From contig JAFSZQ010000085.1 in assembly GCA_017458885.1 (NCBI GenBank), positions 1 to 8,369 on the forward strand: a DNA stretch of 8,369 nt. The letters run 5' to 3'. Source of the DNA: Oscillospiraceae bacterium (lineage in GTDB: Bacteria > Bacillota > Clostridia > Oscillospirales > Oscillospiraceae). Positions within the stretch are counted from its first letter, which is position 1. Every line of letters starts with the position of its first letter. The notes under the pieces were generated by a model, which was not told the origin of the DNA, searched no databases, and saw only the letters and a list, made by a program, of their open reading frames with translations. The position numbers and the translations under genes were made by a program. Shown piece after piece: positions 1-5,348 of this stretch.

Positions 1-1
1 G

Positions 2-817
2 GACGACGAGAAGCTGGGCACCAGCGTGGAGCAGGAGCTGGAGCTGCTGGACGAGAAGTTCTTTACCTCGCCGGCGCTGGCGCTCTCCGGCGCGTCCGGC
101 GCGATCTCGACCATGGCGCAGCTCGCCCGCGAGGGCGTGCTGAACGCGATGGACGTGCTGCTCGACTACGACAGGCACAAGATCGACGTCATCAACGAGA
201 ACGAGGACAATATCGACCTGCTCGCCGACCGCGTGGACAACTACCTCATCAAGCTCTCGCCCCACGTCCAGATGGGCTACGGCAACGAGCTGCTGAACTA
301 CTATATCCAGTGCTTTTCCGAGTTCGAGCGCATCGGCGACTACGCCGTGAACCTGACGGAGAACGCGCAGGAGCTGCGCGACAAGGACATCGCGCTCACG
401 GACGCCGCGAAGCACGAGCTGCGCGTCATGCGCGAGGCGCTGGAGGAGATCCTGGGCTATGCCTGCCAGAGCTTCACGGCGCTGGATATGCGCGCCGCGC
501 GGCACATCGAGCCGGTGGAGGAGGTCGTGGACGACCTCGTGGCGACGCTCCGCGCGAACCACATCAAGCGCGTGCGCGACGGCAGGTGCACGACCATCGC
601 GGGGCTGACGTACCTCGACGTGCTGGTGAACATCGAGCGCATCTCCGACCAGTGCTCCAACCTCGGCGTCTACACGCTCTCGCAGTCGGACAGCCGCATC
701 ATGAACAACCATCACGAGTATATCCACCAGCTCCATCAGGGCGTCAACGAGGACTTCAACCGCAAGTACCGCGAAGCGCACGAGAAATACTTCGGCGCGC
801 TTGCGAACGGGGGCTGA
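2..817 (+). CDS. Na+/Pi cotransporter family protein, C-terminal PhoU-like part (5' truncated)
   Basis: The reading frame is open from base 2, so the gene starts upstream of the window. The GTG at 26 is only an internal Val codon. What remains (271 residues) is all helical and PhoU-like. It opens with a linker (DEKFFTSPALAL) typical of the point where the membrane transporter half of NptA/YjbB-type Na+/phosphate cotransporters passes into the cytoplasmic PhoU tail. It then shows two PhoU-type acidic repeats: one around INENEDNIDLLADRVD and FSEFERIGDYAVNL, and a second around VEEVVDDLV and NIERISDQCSNLGVY. These ExxxD/ERIGD motifs bind metal clusters in PhoU proteins. The expected role is phosphate uptake coupled to sodium, with the tail as a regulatory domain. 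No membrane segment is visible here because that half is outside the window. A free-standing PhoU protein is less likely given the linker. A terminator follows 12 bases after the stop. Confidence 0.85.
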   Translation, partial: DDEKLGTSVEQELELLDEKFFTSPALALSGASGAISTMAQLAREGVLNAMDVLLDYDRHKIDVINENEDNIDLLADRVDNYLIKLSPHVQMGYGNELLNYYIQCFSEFERIGDYAVNLTENAQELRDKDIALTDAAKHELRVMREALEEILGYACQSFTALDMRAARHIEPVEEVVDDLVATLRANHIKRVRDGRCTTIAGLTYLDVLVNIERISDQCSNLGVYTLSQSDSRIMNNHHEYIHQLHQGVNEDFNRKYREAHEKYFGALANGG

Positions 818-827
818 AGAGATATGG

Positions 828-860
828 AAAAAGAGCGGCGTATGTGCCGCTCTTTCCTTT
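828..860 (+). terminator. Rho-independent terminator of the phosphate transporter gene
   Basis: A perfect 10-bp stem pairs 830-839 (AAAGAGCGGC) with 846-855 (GCCGCTCTTT) around a 6-base loop. A pyrimidine/T-rich tail (TTTCCTTT) follows. It lies just after the stop at 815-817 and separates the transporter gene from the next cassette. The T tract is interrupted by CC, so efficiency may be partial. Confidence 0.8.
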
Positions 861-862
861 GT

Positions 863-899
863 CAATACATTGCCGTAATTTTTTTGCGGCAATGTATTG
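863..899 (+). repeat. Perfect 13-bp inverted repeat upstream of the ATPase gene
   Basis: Bases 863-875 (CAATACATTGCCG) are the exact reverse complement of 887-899 (CGGCAATGTATTG). The 11-base spacer contains seven T in a row. The right arm is followed by TATTTTTG. Two readings fit. It could be a second terminator in tandem with the one at 828-860. It could also be an operator, because the right arm runs into a possible -35 element at 897-902 for the downstream pair. The sequence alone does not decide between them. Confidence 0.7.
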
Positions 900-925
900 T
901 ATTTTTGCGTGGGATGTGGCATACT
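897..925 (+). promoter_or_regulatory. Possible promoter of the ATPase-TOPRIM pair
   Basis: TTGTAT at 897-902 and CATACT at 920-925 are spaced by 17 bases. They match the sigma-A hexamers at 3 of 6 and 4 of 6 positions, so this is a weak promoter candidate. It is the best one I see between the upstream terminator and the ATPase start. Its -35 overlaps the right arm of the 13-bp inverted repeat. Confidence 0.4.
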
Positions 926-936
926 GTCCTTGAAAA

Positions 937-943
937 GGGGAGG
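937..943 (+). promoter_or_regulatory. Ribosome binding site fixing the ATPase start at 953
   Basis: GGGGAGG ends 9 bases before the ATG at 953. It supports this start over an in-frame ATG at 824, which lies before the terminator hairpin and would add 43 residues with no family resemblance. Confidence 0.8.
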
Positions 944-952
944 ATCGCTGCG

Positions 953-2059
953 ATGTTGACAAAATTCAGCGTGGAAAATTTTAAGGCGTTTCCCGGCAAG
1001 CTCACGCTTGACTTGGGCAGGTCTGGGAATTATGAGTTCAACACCGAGGTCATTCGAAACGGGGTCGTCGATAAGGCCGTTTTATACGGCTTCAACGGCA
1101 GCGGAAAGAGCGCCCTGGGGCTTGCGCTGTTCGACATCACCATACACCTGACGGACTGGACGTGGATACGGGAATCGTATGAGCCGTATCACAATCTGGA
1201 CAATCCCGCCGGGCAGCCGGTCGCCTTTGCATACAGCTTCCTCTTTGACGGGACGGAGGTCGTCTATCGTTACGAAAAATCGGACGCGGAGACGCTGCTG
1301 TCCGAGACGCTGCTGATCGGCGGCAGAGAGGTGCTGCGATACGACTTCCTGACGCACGCCGGATACGTCGGCTTGGAGGGCGCGGAAACGCTGGACCTCG
1401 CCGCGGAGGACAGCCAGATATCCCGCGTGAAATATGTCCGGCGCAACGGGATATTGCGCGCGAACCGCGAGACGGAGGCATTCAAGAGCTTCATTGACTT
1501 TGTCGATCGGATGCTGCTGTTCTATTCGCTGGACAAGAACAAATACCAGGGCTTCAAGGGCGGCTCGGACAGCGTGGGCGCCTCCATCATCAAAGCCGGA
1601 AAGACAAAGGAATTCGAGGCGTTTTTGCAGGAAAACAACATCCGCATCCGGCTGGAGGAGAAGGATGTGGACGGGGAGAAAAAGCTGGTTGCCCGCTATC
1701 AGAACAGGGATTTCCCCTTTTTCCGCATCATCTCGACCGGCACAAAGGCGCTGACGATCTTCTACTACTGGTATATCAAGATGGAAGAGGCGTCGTTCGT
1801 TTTCATGGACGAGTTCGACGCATTTTACCATTTCGAGCTGGCGGAGAGCGTCGTGAAGACGGTCAGGCGGTTGCCGGGCACGCAGGTCATCCTGACCACG
1901 CACAACACCGACCTGTTGAGCAACGACCTGCTGCGGCCGGACTGCTTTTTCTGGCTGGACGAGGGACGCATATCGCCCCTGTGCGACCTGACGGAAAAGG
2001 AGCTGCGCAGGGCGCACAACCTGCAAAAGATGTTCAAGGCGGGTGCGTTCCGTGGCTGA
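953..2059 (+). CDS. AAA15/COG1106-type ABC ATPase, RloA/AriA-like, probable defence component
   Basis: This 368-residue soluble ATPase has the layout of the AAA15/AAA21 (COG1106) branch of ABC ATPases. The N-terminal strand is LTKFSVENFKAF. Walker A is GFNGSGKS (46-53). A roughly 200-residue insert covers the middle. The ABC-signature-like motif is STGTKAL (261-267), Walker B is FVFMDEFDAFYH (282-293, with D286 and E287), and the switch histidine is H317 in TTHNTDLL. All ATP-binding and hydrolysis motifs are intact. Relatives in RloA, PARIS AriA and OLD proteins sense phage and control a TOPRIM nuclease; this protein has no TOPRIM of its own, but the overlapping next gene appears to supply one. 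At 368 residues it is on the short side for the group. Codon use is unlike its neighbours: 16 of the first 53 codons end in A or T. The ATPase call is firm; the defence role is inferred from family and pairing. Confidence 0.85.
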   Translation: MLTKFSVENFKAFPGKLTLDLGRSGNYEFNTEVIRNGVVDKAVLYGFNGSGKSALGLALFDITIHLTDWTWIRESYEPYHNLDNPAGQPVAFAYSFLFDGTEVVYRYEKSDAETLLSETLLIGGREVLRYDFLTHAGYVGLEGAETLDLAAEDSQISRVKYVRRNGILRANRETEAFKSFIDFVDRMLLFYSLDKNKYQGFKGGSDSVGASIIKAGKTKEFEAFLQENNIRIRLEEKDVDGEKKLVARYQNRDFPFFRIISTGTKALTIFYYWYIKMEEASFVFMDEFDAFYHFELAESVVKTVRRLPGTQVILTTHNTDLLSNDLLRPDCFFWLDEGRISPLCDLTEKELRRAHNLQKMFKAGAFRG

Positions 2060-2894
2060 TAAAAAGCAGATCGCGGTGATCGTCGAGGGCGAGAAGCGGG
2101 AGCTCGACTACTGGGACTCGCTTGCGCCGGTCTTCTTTCCCAAAACGGACGTGGAGGTGCTGCCCCTGCCGCTCCATGAGAACATCTATATGCTCTACGG
2201 GGAGCTGGCGGCGGACGGCGACCTCGACGTCGTCGAGGTCGTGCGGGAGCGGAGCGCGGAGGCGGGAAGGGCGCTGGAGGGGAAGACGCGGAAAAGCTTT
2301 CAGGAGGTCTACCTGTTCCTCGACTTCGACCCGCACGCCTACGAGCGGAATATCAAAAAGACCTGCGCGAAGACCATGACCGAGATCGTCGAGGAGATGC
2401 TGTCGTTCTTCGACAATGAGACCGAGCAGGGCAAGCTCTACATCAGCTACCCGATGTGCGAGGCGCTGCGCGACGGACACAAGGCGAGCTGCGCGGCGCA
2501 TTACCGATGCGTTCTCCCGCTCGAGGAGGCGGGCGACTACAAGCGCCTGTCAAGCGACGGCAATCCATTCGCGTCCAAGCCGATCCATACATACACGGAG
2601 GGGCATTGGGAGCACTTCTGCGCGGCGTACCTGCACAAATACCGCTGCCTGCGCGGGGAGGACGTCCCGCCGGAGCAGCTCTACCTGTGGTACAAGCGGG
2701 AGGAGCAGACGCCGCTGGACGTTTTCCAAAGAGAGCGCGCGCTGCTCGAGCGGAGCGGCGGGATATTCGTCATCAGCGCGTTTCCCGAATTCCTGCTGGA
2801 TTATTTCAAGGAAAGCCGCTGGAGCGGTATGCTCGGGCGGCTTACGGGTATCGCACGGGACTGCCGCGGCAAAGACAAGGACGGAAGCGAGTAG
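2052..2894 (+). CDS. TOPRIM-like protein resembling RloB, probable nuclease partner of the ATPase
   Basis: This 280-residue protein shows a TOPRIM-like pattern. After a short beta strand comes IAVIVEGEKRELDYW (acidic residues E12 and E14). Next is VYLFLDFDPH (D91 and D93, the DxD motif), then LYISYPMCEALRDG (129-142). The last resembles the 'nP.fE' segment after the core of RloB-family proteins. In TOPRIM nucleases the early Glu and the DxD bind metal for phosphodiester cleavage. The C-terminal ~130 residues (for example ISAFPEFLLDYF, 241-252) match nothing I recognise. I chose the GTG at 2052 because AGGCGG sits 9 bases upstream. A GTG at 2043 is possible but has no spacing for a binding site. 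The gene overlaps the ATPase end by 8 bases, so the two are probably translationally coupled. DUF4435/AriB of PARIS is an alternative family. The nuclease call is inference. Confidence 0.65.
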   Translation: MADKKQIAVIVEGEKRELDYWDSLAPVFFPKTDVEVLPLPLHENIYMLYGELAADGDLDVVEVVRERSAEAGRALEGKTRKSFQEVYLFLDFDPHAYERNIKKTCAKTMTEIVEEMLSFFDNETEQGKLYISYPMCEALRDGHKASCAAHYRCVLPLEEAGDYKRLSSDGNPFASKPIHTYTEGHWEHFCAAYLHKYRCLRGEDVPPEQLYLWYKREEQTPLDVFQRERALLERSGGIFVISAFPEFLLDYFKESRWSGMLGRLTGIARDCRGKDKDGSE

Positions 2895-2908
2895 CTTCCG
2901 TCCTTTTT
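2877..2908 (+). terminator. Terminator between the TOPRIM gene and convergent obgE
   Basis: A perfect 11-bp stem pairs 2877-2887 (AAGGACGGAAG) with 2895-2905 (CTTCCGTCCTT), followed by TTTTT up to 2908. The TOPRIM stop codon (2892-2894) lies in the 7-base loop, so the end of the gene forms the hairpin. obgE ends at 2910 on the other strand. Read from that strand the stem is followed by a weaker TTGTCTTT tail, so it may serve both transcripts. Confidence 0.85.
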
Positions 2909-2909
2909 A

Positions 2910-4190
2910 TCAGCGTTGATATTCGAATTGCAGCCCGTACAGATCCACCGTGTCGCCGTCCTGCACGCCGCGCTCCTCAAGCAGGGCGAACACGCCGTTG
3001 TCGCGCAGCGCCTTGTCGAAGAACATCCGGCTCTCGTAGTCGGAGAAGTTGACGTTCGCCATCAGCCGCTCCAGCCACTTGCCCGCGACGTACCACACGC
3101 CGTCCGCGTGCTCGATCTCCAGCGGCTCGTCCGCGTCCGGCGTCGGCGGGCGCGGGACGTAGGTCGGCTCGTAGACCGTCACCGGCGGCAGCGTCGCGAG
3201 CTTTTCCGCGACGGCGCGCACCAGCTCGCGCGTGCCGACGTGGCTCGCGGCGGAGATGGGGAAGACGGGGATGCCCAGCGGCTCCACGTGCGCGCGCAGG
3301 GCGTCGAGCAGGCGCTCGTCCGTCATGACGTCGGTCTTGTTCGCGACGACGAGCTGCGGACGCCGCGCCAGCTCCGGCGACCAGTGCGCAAGCTCCGTGT
3401 TGATCGCGTCGAAGTCCGCGGCGGGGTCGCGCCCCTCGCTGCCCGACACGTCCACGACGTGCACGAGCAGGCGGCAGCGGTCGATGTGGCGCAGGAAGTC
3501 ATGCCCCAGGCCCGCGCCCTCGCTCGCGCCCTCGATGATGCCCGGGATGTCCGCGAGGACGAAGCTCGTCTCCTCGTCCACATATACGACGCCGAGGTTG
3601 GGGAAGAGCGTGGTGAAATGGTAGTTCGCGATCTTCGGCTGCGCCTTGCTGACGACGGAGAGCAGCGTCGACTTGCCGACGTTCGGGAAGCCGATCAGCC
3701 CCACGTCCGCGAGCAGCTTCAGCTCGAGGATCACGTCGCGCGCCTCGCCCTCGAGCCCCGCCTTGGCGAAGCGCGGCACCTGCCGCGTGGGGGTCGCGAA
3801 GTGGGCGTTGCCCCAGCCGCCGCGCCCGCCCTTGCAGAGCACGAACGGCTCGCCGCCGGACATATCCTGAATGATCTCGTTCGTCTCCGCGTCGCGCACG
3901 AGCGTCCCGCGCGGCACGCGGATGACGAGCGGCTTGCCGCCCTTGCCGTTGCGCCGCGCGCCCTGTCCGTCCGCGCCGTTCTCGGCGGCGTATTTGCGCT
4001 TGTAGCGGAAGTCCATCAGCGTGGACAGGTTGTCGTCCACCTGCAGGACGACGCTGCCGCCCGCGCCGCCGTCGCCGCCGTCGGGGCCGCCCGCGGCGAC
4101 GTACTTCTCGCGGTGGAACGCGACGGCGCCGTTGCCGCCCTTGCCGGCGCGGACGCTGATGCGCGCGGTGTCGATGAAGGATGCTGGCAT
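2910..4190 (-). CDS. obgE: GTPase Obg/CgtA
   Basis: This is an essential-class, ribosome-associated GTPase of 426 residues, acting in 50S assembly and stress or growth control. The N-terminal Obg fold (about 1-158) has the glycine-rich stretches expected (RAGKGGNGAVAFHREK, GGPDGGDGG). The G domain is complete: G1 GFPNVGKST (167-175), switch region FTTLFPNLG (192-200), G3 DIPG (214-217), G4 NKTD (284-287) and G5 SAAS (313-316). The C-terminal OCT domain (about 345-424) ends GVQDGDTVDLYGLQFEYQR, so the protein is the three-domain form found in Firmicutes. The ATG at 4190 has GGAGG 6 bases upstream. It is the last gene of the rplU-prp-rpmA-obgE cluster, but a strong terminator lies between rpmA and its ribosome binding site. 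It runs convergently into the defence-like pair. Confidence 0.97.
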   Translation of the reverse strand: MPASFIDTARISVRAGKGGNGAVAFHREKYVAAGGPDGGDGGAGGSVVLQVDDNLSTLMDFRYKRKYAAENGADGQGARRNGKGGKPLVIRVPRGTLVRDAETNEIIQDMSGGEPFVLCKGGRGGWGNAHFATPTRQVPRFAKAGLEGEARDVILELKLLADVGLIGFPNVGKSTLLSVVSKAQPKIANYHFTTLFPNLGVVYVDEETSFVLADIPGIIEGASEGAGLGHDFLRHIDRCRLLVHVVDVSGSEGRDPAADFDAINTELAHWSPELARRPQLVVANKTDVMTDERLLDALRAHVEPLGIPVFPISAASHVGTRELVRAVAEKLATLPPVTVYEPTYVPRPPTPDADEPLEIEHADGVWYVAGKWLERLMANVNFSDYESRMFFDKALRDNGVFALLEERGVQDGDTVDLYGLQFEYQR

Positions 4191-4208
4191 GAATTACCTC
4201 CAATGTGG

Positions 4209-4236
4209 AAAAAACCCCCGCGTCAGCGGGGGTTTT
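4209..4236 (-). terminator. Strong terminator between rpmA and obgE
   Basis: On the minus strand an 11-bp perfect stem (AAAACCCCCGC, 4236-4226, pairing with 4221-4211) closes a 4-base loop and runs directly into six T (4214-4209). It begins 7 bases after the rpmA stop. The obgE ribosome binding site (4201-4197) starts only 7 bases after the T tract, leaving no room for a promoter between them. obgE expression must come from read-through or from a promoter inside rpmA. Confidence 0.9.
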
Positions 4237-4242
4237 GCTCTC

Positions 4243-4527
4243 TTACTCCTCGGCGGGGTAGACGCAAGCCTGCTTGCGGTCCTTGCCGAGCCGCTCAAAA
4301 CGGAGCACGCCGCTCTCCTTGGCGTAGAGCGTATCGTCGGAGCCGATGCCGACGTTCACGCCCGGGTGGATGCGGGTGCCGCGCTGGCGCACGAGGATGT
4401 TGCCCGCGAGAACGTGCTGCCCGTCCGCGCGCTTGAGACCGAGGCGCTTGGACTTGGAATCGCGGCCGTTCTTGGTCGAGCCCATACCTTTTTTATGGGC
4501 AAAAAACTGAAGACCGATGTTCAGCAT
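4243..4527 (-). CDS. rpmA: Ribosomal protein L27 (bL27) with Prp-cleaved N-terminal extension
   Basis: This 94-residue large-subunit protein sits near the peptidyl transferase centre. The body shows the L27 hallmarks [29 protein letters not shown] and [16 protein letters not shown]. The N-terminus [14 protein letters not shown] is the Firmicutes-type extension. In Staphylococcus aureus the equivalent LQFF/A bond is cut by the Prp protease, which here would release residues 1-9 and leave Ala10 as the mature start. The protease gene is the next gene upstream. The ATG at 4527 has AAAGGA 11 bases upstream, and the gene begins 32 bases after the prp stop. A strong terminator follows the stop. Confidence 0.97.
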   Translation of the reverse strand: MLNIGLQFFAHKKGMGSTKNGRDSKSKRLGLKRADGQHVLAGNILVRQRGTRIHPGVNVGIGSDDTLYAKESGVLRFERLGKDRKQACVYPAEE

Positions 4528-4559
4528 GATTGGTGCCGTCCTTTCTGTAGAATGAGGCG

Positions 4560-4889
4560 TTACGCCTCCAAAACTTCGATGTGGTCGGGATATTCTTCGC
4601 GCAGCTCCGCGCAGTAGAGCATGAGCCCCGACAGGAGCCCCTGCACCGCGTGCTCGTCCCGCTCGGACAGCCCGCCGGGGACGCGGAGCGAGATGGAGCC
4701 GGACTTTTCGCGCACCTTGACCGACGCGGAGAGCCCGAAGACGTCGTTGACGACGACCTCAGTCAGCCGCACGGCGCTCGTGACGGCGGCGCAGACGATG
4801 TCCTTGCCGACCTCCGCGAAGCCGCTGTGCCCCTCGACGTCGAAGCCCGTGATGCGCTTTCCCTCTGTGAGGAACGTGAACGTAGTCAT
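4560..4889 (-). CDS. prp: Ribosomal-processing cysteine protease Prp (YsxB family)
   Basis: This 109-residue protein matches the Prp/YsxB family in length and motif order. The segment [21 protein letters not shown] carries the expected catalytic pair, His21 (in GHS) and Cys33 (in DIVCAA). Prp removes the N-terminal extension of L27, and its location between rplU and rpmA is the conserved one in Firmicutes. The target motif is present in the L27 encoded just downstream. The ATG overlaps the rplU stop by one base (TGATG), which points to coupled translation with L21. Confidence 0.95.
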   Translation of the reverse strand: MTTFTFLTEGKRITGFDVEGHSGFAEVGKDIVCAAVTSAVRLTEVVVNDVFGLSASVKVREKSGSISLRVPGGLSERDEHAVQGLLSGLMLYCAELREEYPDHIEVLEA

Positions 4890-5200
4890 CAGACGCTGAT
4901 CTTGCCGATCTCGACCTTGGTATAGGGCTGGCGATGACCTTGGCGTTTGCGGTATCCCTTCTTGGGGAGATACTTGAAGACGCGGATCTTCTTGGCCTTA
5001 CCGTTCTTGACGACCTTGGCGGAGACGCTCGCGCCCGCCACGGTGGGAGCGCCGAACTTCGTGTTCTCGCCGTCCACGACGGCAAGCACCTCGTCGAAGG
5101 TCACCTCGTCGCCCGCCTCGGCGGGCAGCTTCTCGATAAACAGCGTGTCGCCCTCCGCGACGCTGTACTGCTTACCGCCGGTAACGATGATAGCCTGCAT
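4889..5200 (-). CDS. rplU: Ribosomal protein L21 (bL21)
   Basis: This 103-residue large-subunit protein binds 23S rRNA. The start [12 protein letters not shown] and the C-terminal motif [18 protein letters not shown] (about 77-94) are diagnostic. I place the start at the ATG at 5200 because GAGGTG lies 6 bases upstream and the product then has the normal L21 length. An in-frame GTG at 5209 would add three residues and overlap that binding site. It is the first gene of rplU-prp-rpmA, 83 bases downstream of the likely transcription start. Confidence 0.97.
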   Translation of the reverse strand: MQAIIVTGGKQYSVAEGDTLFIEKLPAEAGDEVTFDEVLAVVDGENTKFGAPTVAGASVSAKVVKNGKAKKIRVFKYLPKKGYRKRQGHRQPYTKVEIGKISV

Positions 5201-5244
5201 GTGTTGCACCTCTTTCCTTTAGTACGGACTCGCTCTCGGGGGCG

Positions 5245-5260
5245 GTCAACGGACGTTGAC
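5245..5260 (-). promoter_or_regulatory. Hairpin in the rplU 5' leader, candidate L21 leader
   Basis: The untranslated leader (about 5283 to 5201) contains a 6-bp stem, GTCAAC pairing with GTTGAC around a 4-base loop. An L21 leader RNA is known upstream of rplU in low-GC Firmicutes. I cannot show by eye that this leader has that fold. The hairpin is seen; the autoregulatory role is inference. Confidence 0.35.
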
Positions 5261-5289
5261 GCTTTTTGCCCATTCAAAGCGGCTTTCCT

Positions 5290-5318
5290 ATTGTAACGGC
5301 GCAAAGACGCTTTGTCAA
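5290..5318 (-). promoter_or_regulatory. Near-consensus promoter of the rplU-prp-rpmA operon
   Basis: On the minus strand TTGACA (5318-5313) and TACAAT (5295-5290) are separated by exactly 17 bases, matching the sigma-A consensus at 11 of 12 positions. Transcription should begin near 5283. The promoter lies 31 bases beyond the dinB stop, so rplU does not depend on the dinB transcript. I see no clear terminator for dinB in this gap. Confidence 0.92.
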
Positions 5319-5348
5319 GCGGTATTTTCGCGGTTTTTGCCAAAATTT

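Noticed and set aside
863..899. The palindrome as the end of a transposon or MITE
   Set aside because: No matching second copy, target-site duplication or transposase is visible in the window; the two arms lie only 11 bases apart.
824..952. N-terminal extension of the ATPase gene from an ATG at 824
   Set aside because: The extension spans the upstream terminator and the 13-bp palindrome and has no ribosome binding site; GGGGAGG before 953 and the family-like N-terminus fix the later start.
1082..2026. Minus-strand open frame (314 codons) within the ATPase gene
   Set aside because: Antisense to intact Walker A, signature, Walker B and switch-histidine motifs; no motif of its own.
2219..2241. 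Perfect 9-bp inverted repeat inside the TOPRIM gene (CGACCTCGA / TCGAGGTCG)
   Set aside because: It encodes Asp-Leu-Asp-Val-Val-Glu-Val with the genome's GC-ending codons, so the symmetry is readily explained by codon choice; no other sign of a site.
2916..4436. Long plus-strand open frame (506 codons) antisense to obgE and rpmA
   Set aside because: It is a shadow of GC-rich coding sequence on the other strand: biased toward Arg, Val, Ala and Leu, with no recognisable motif, while obgE beneath it is unmistakable.
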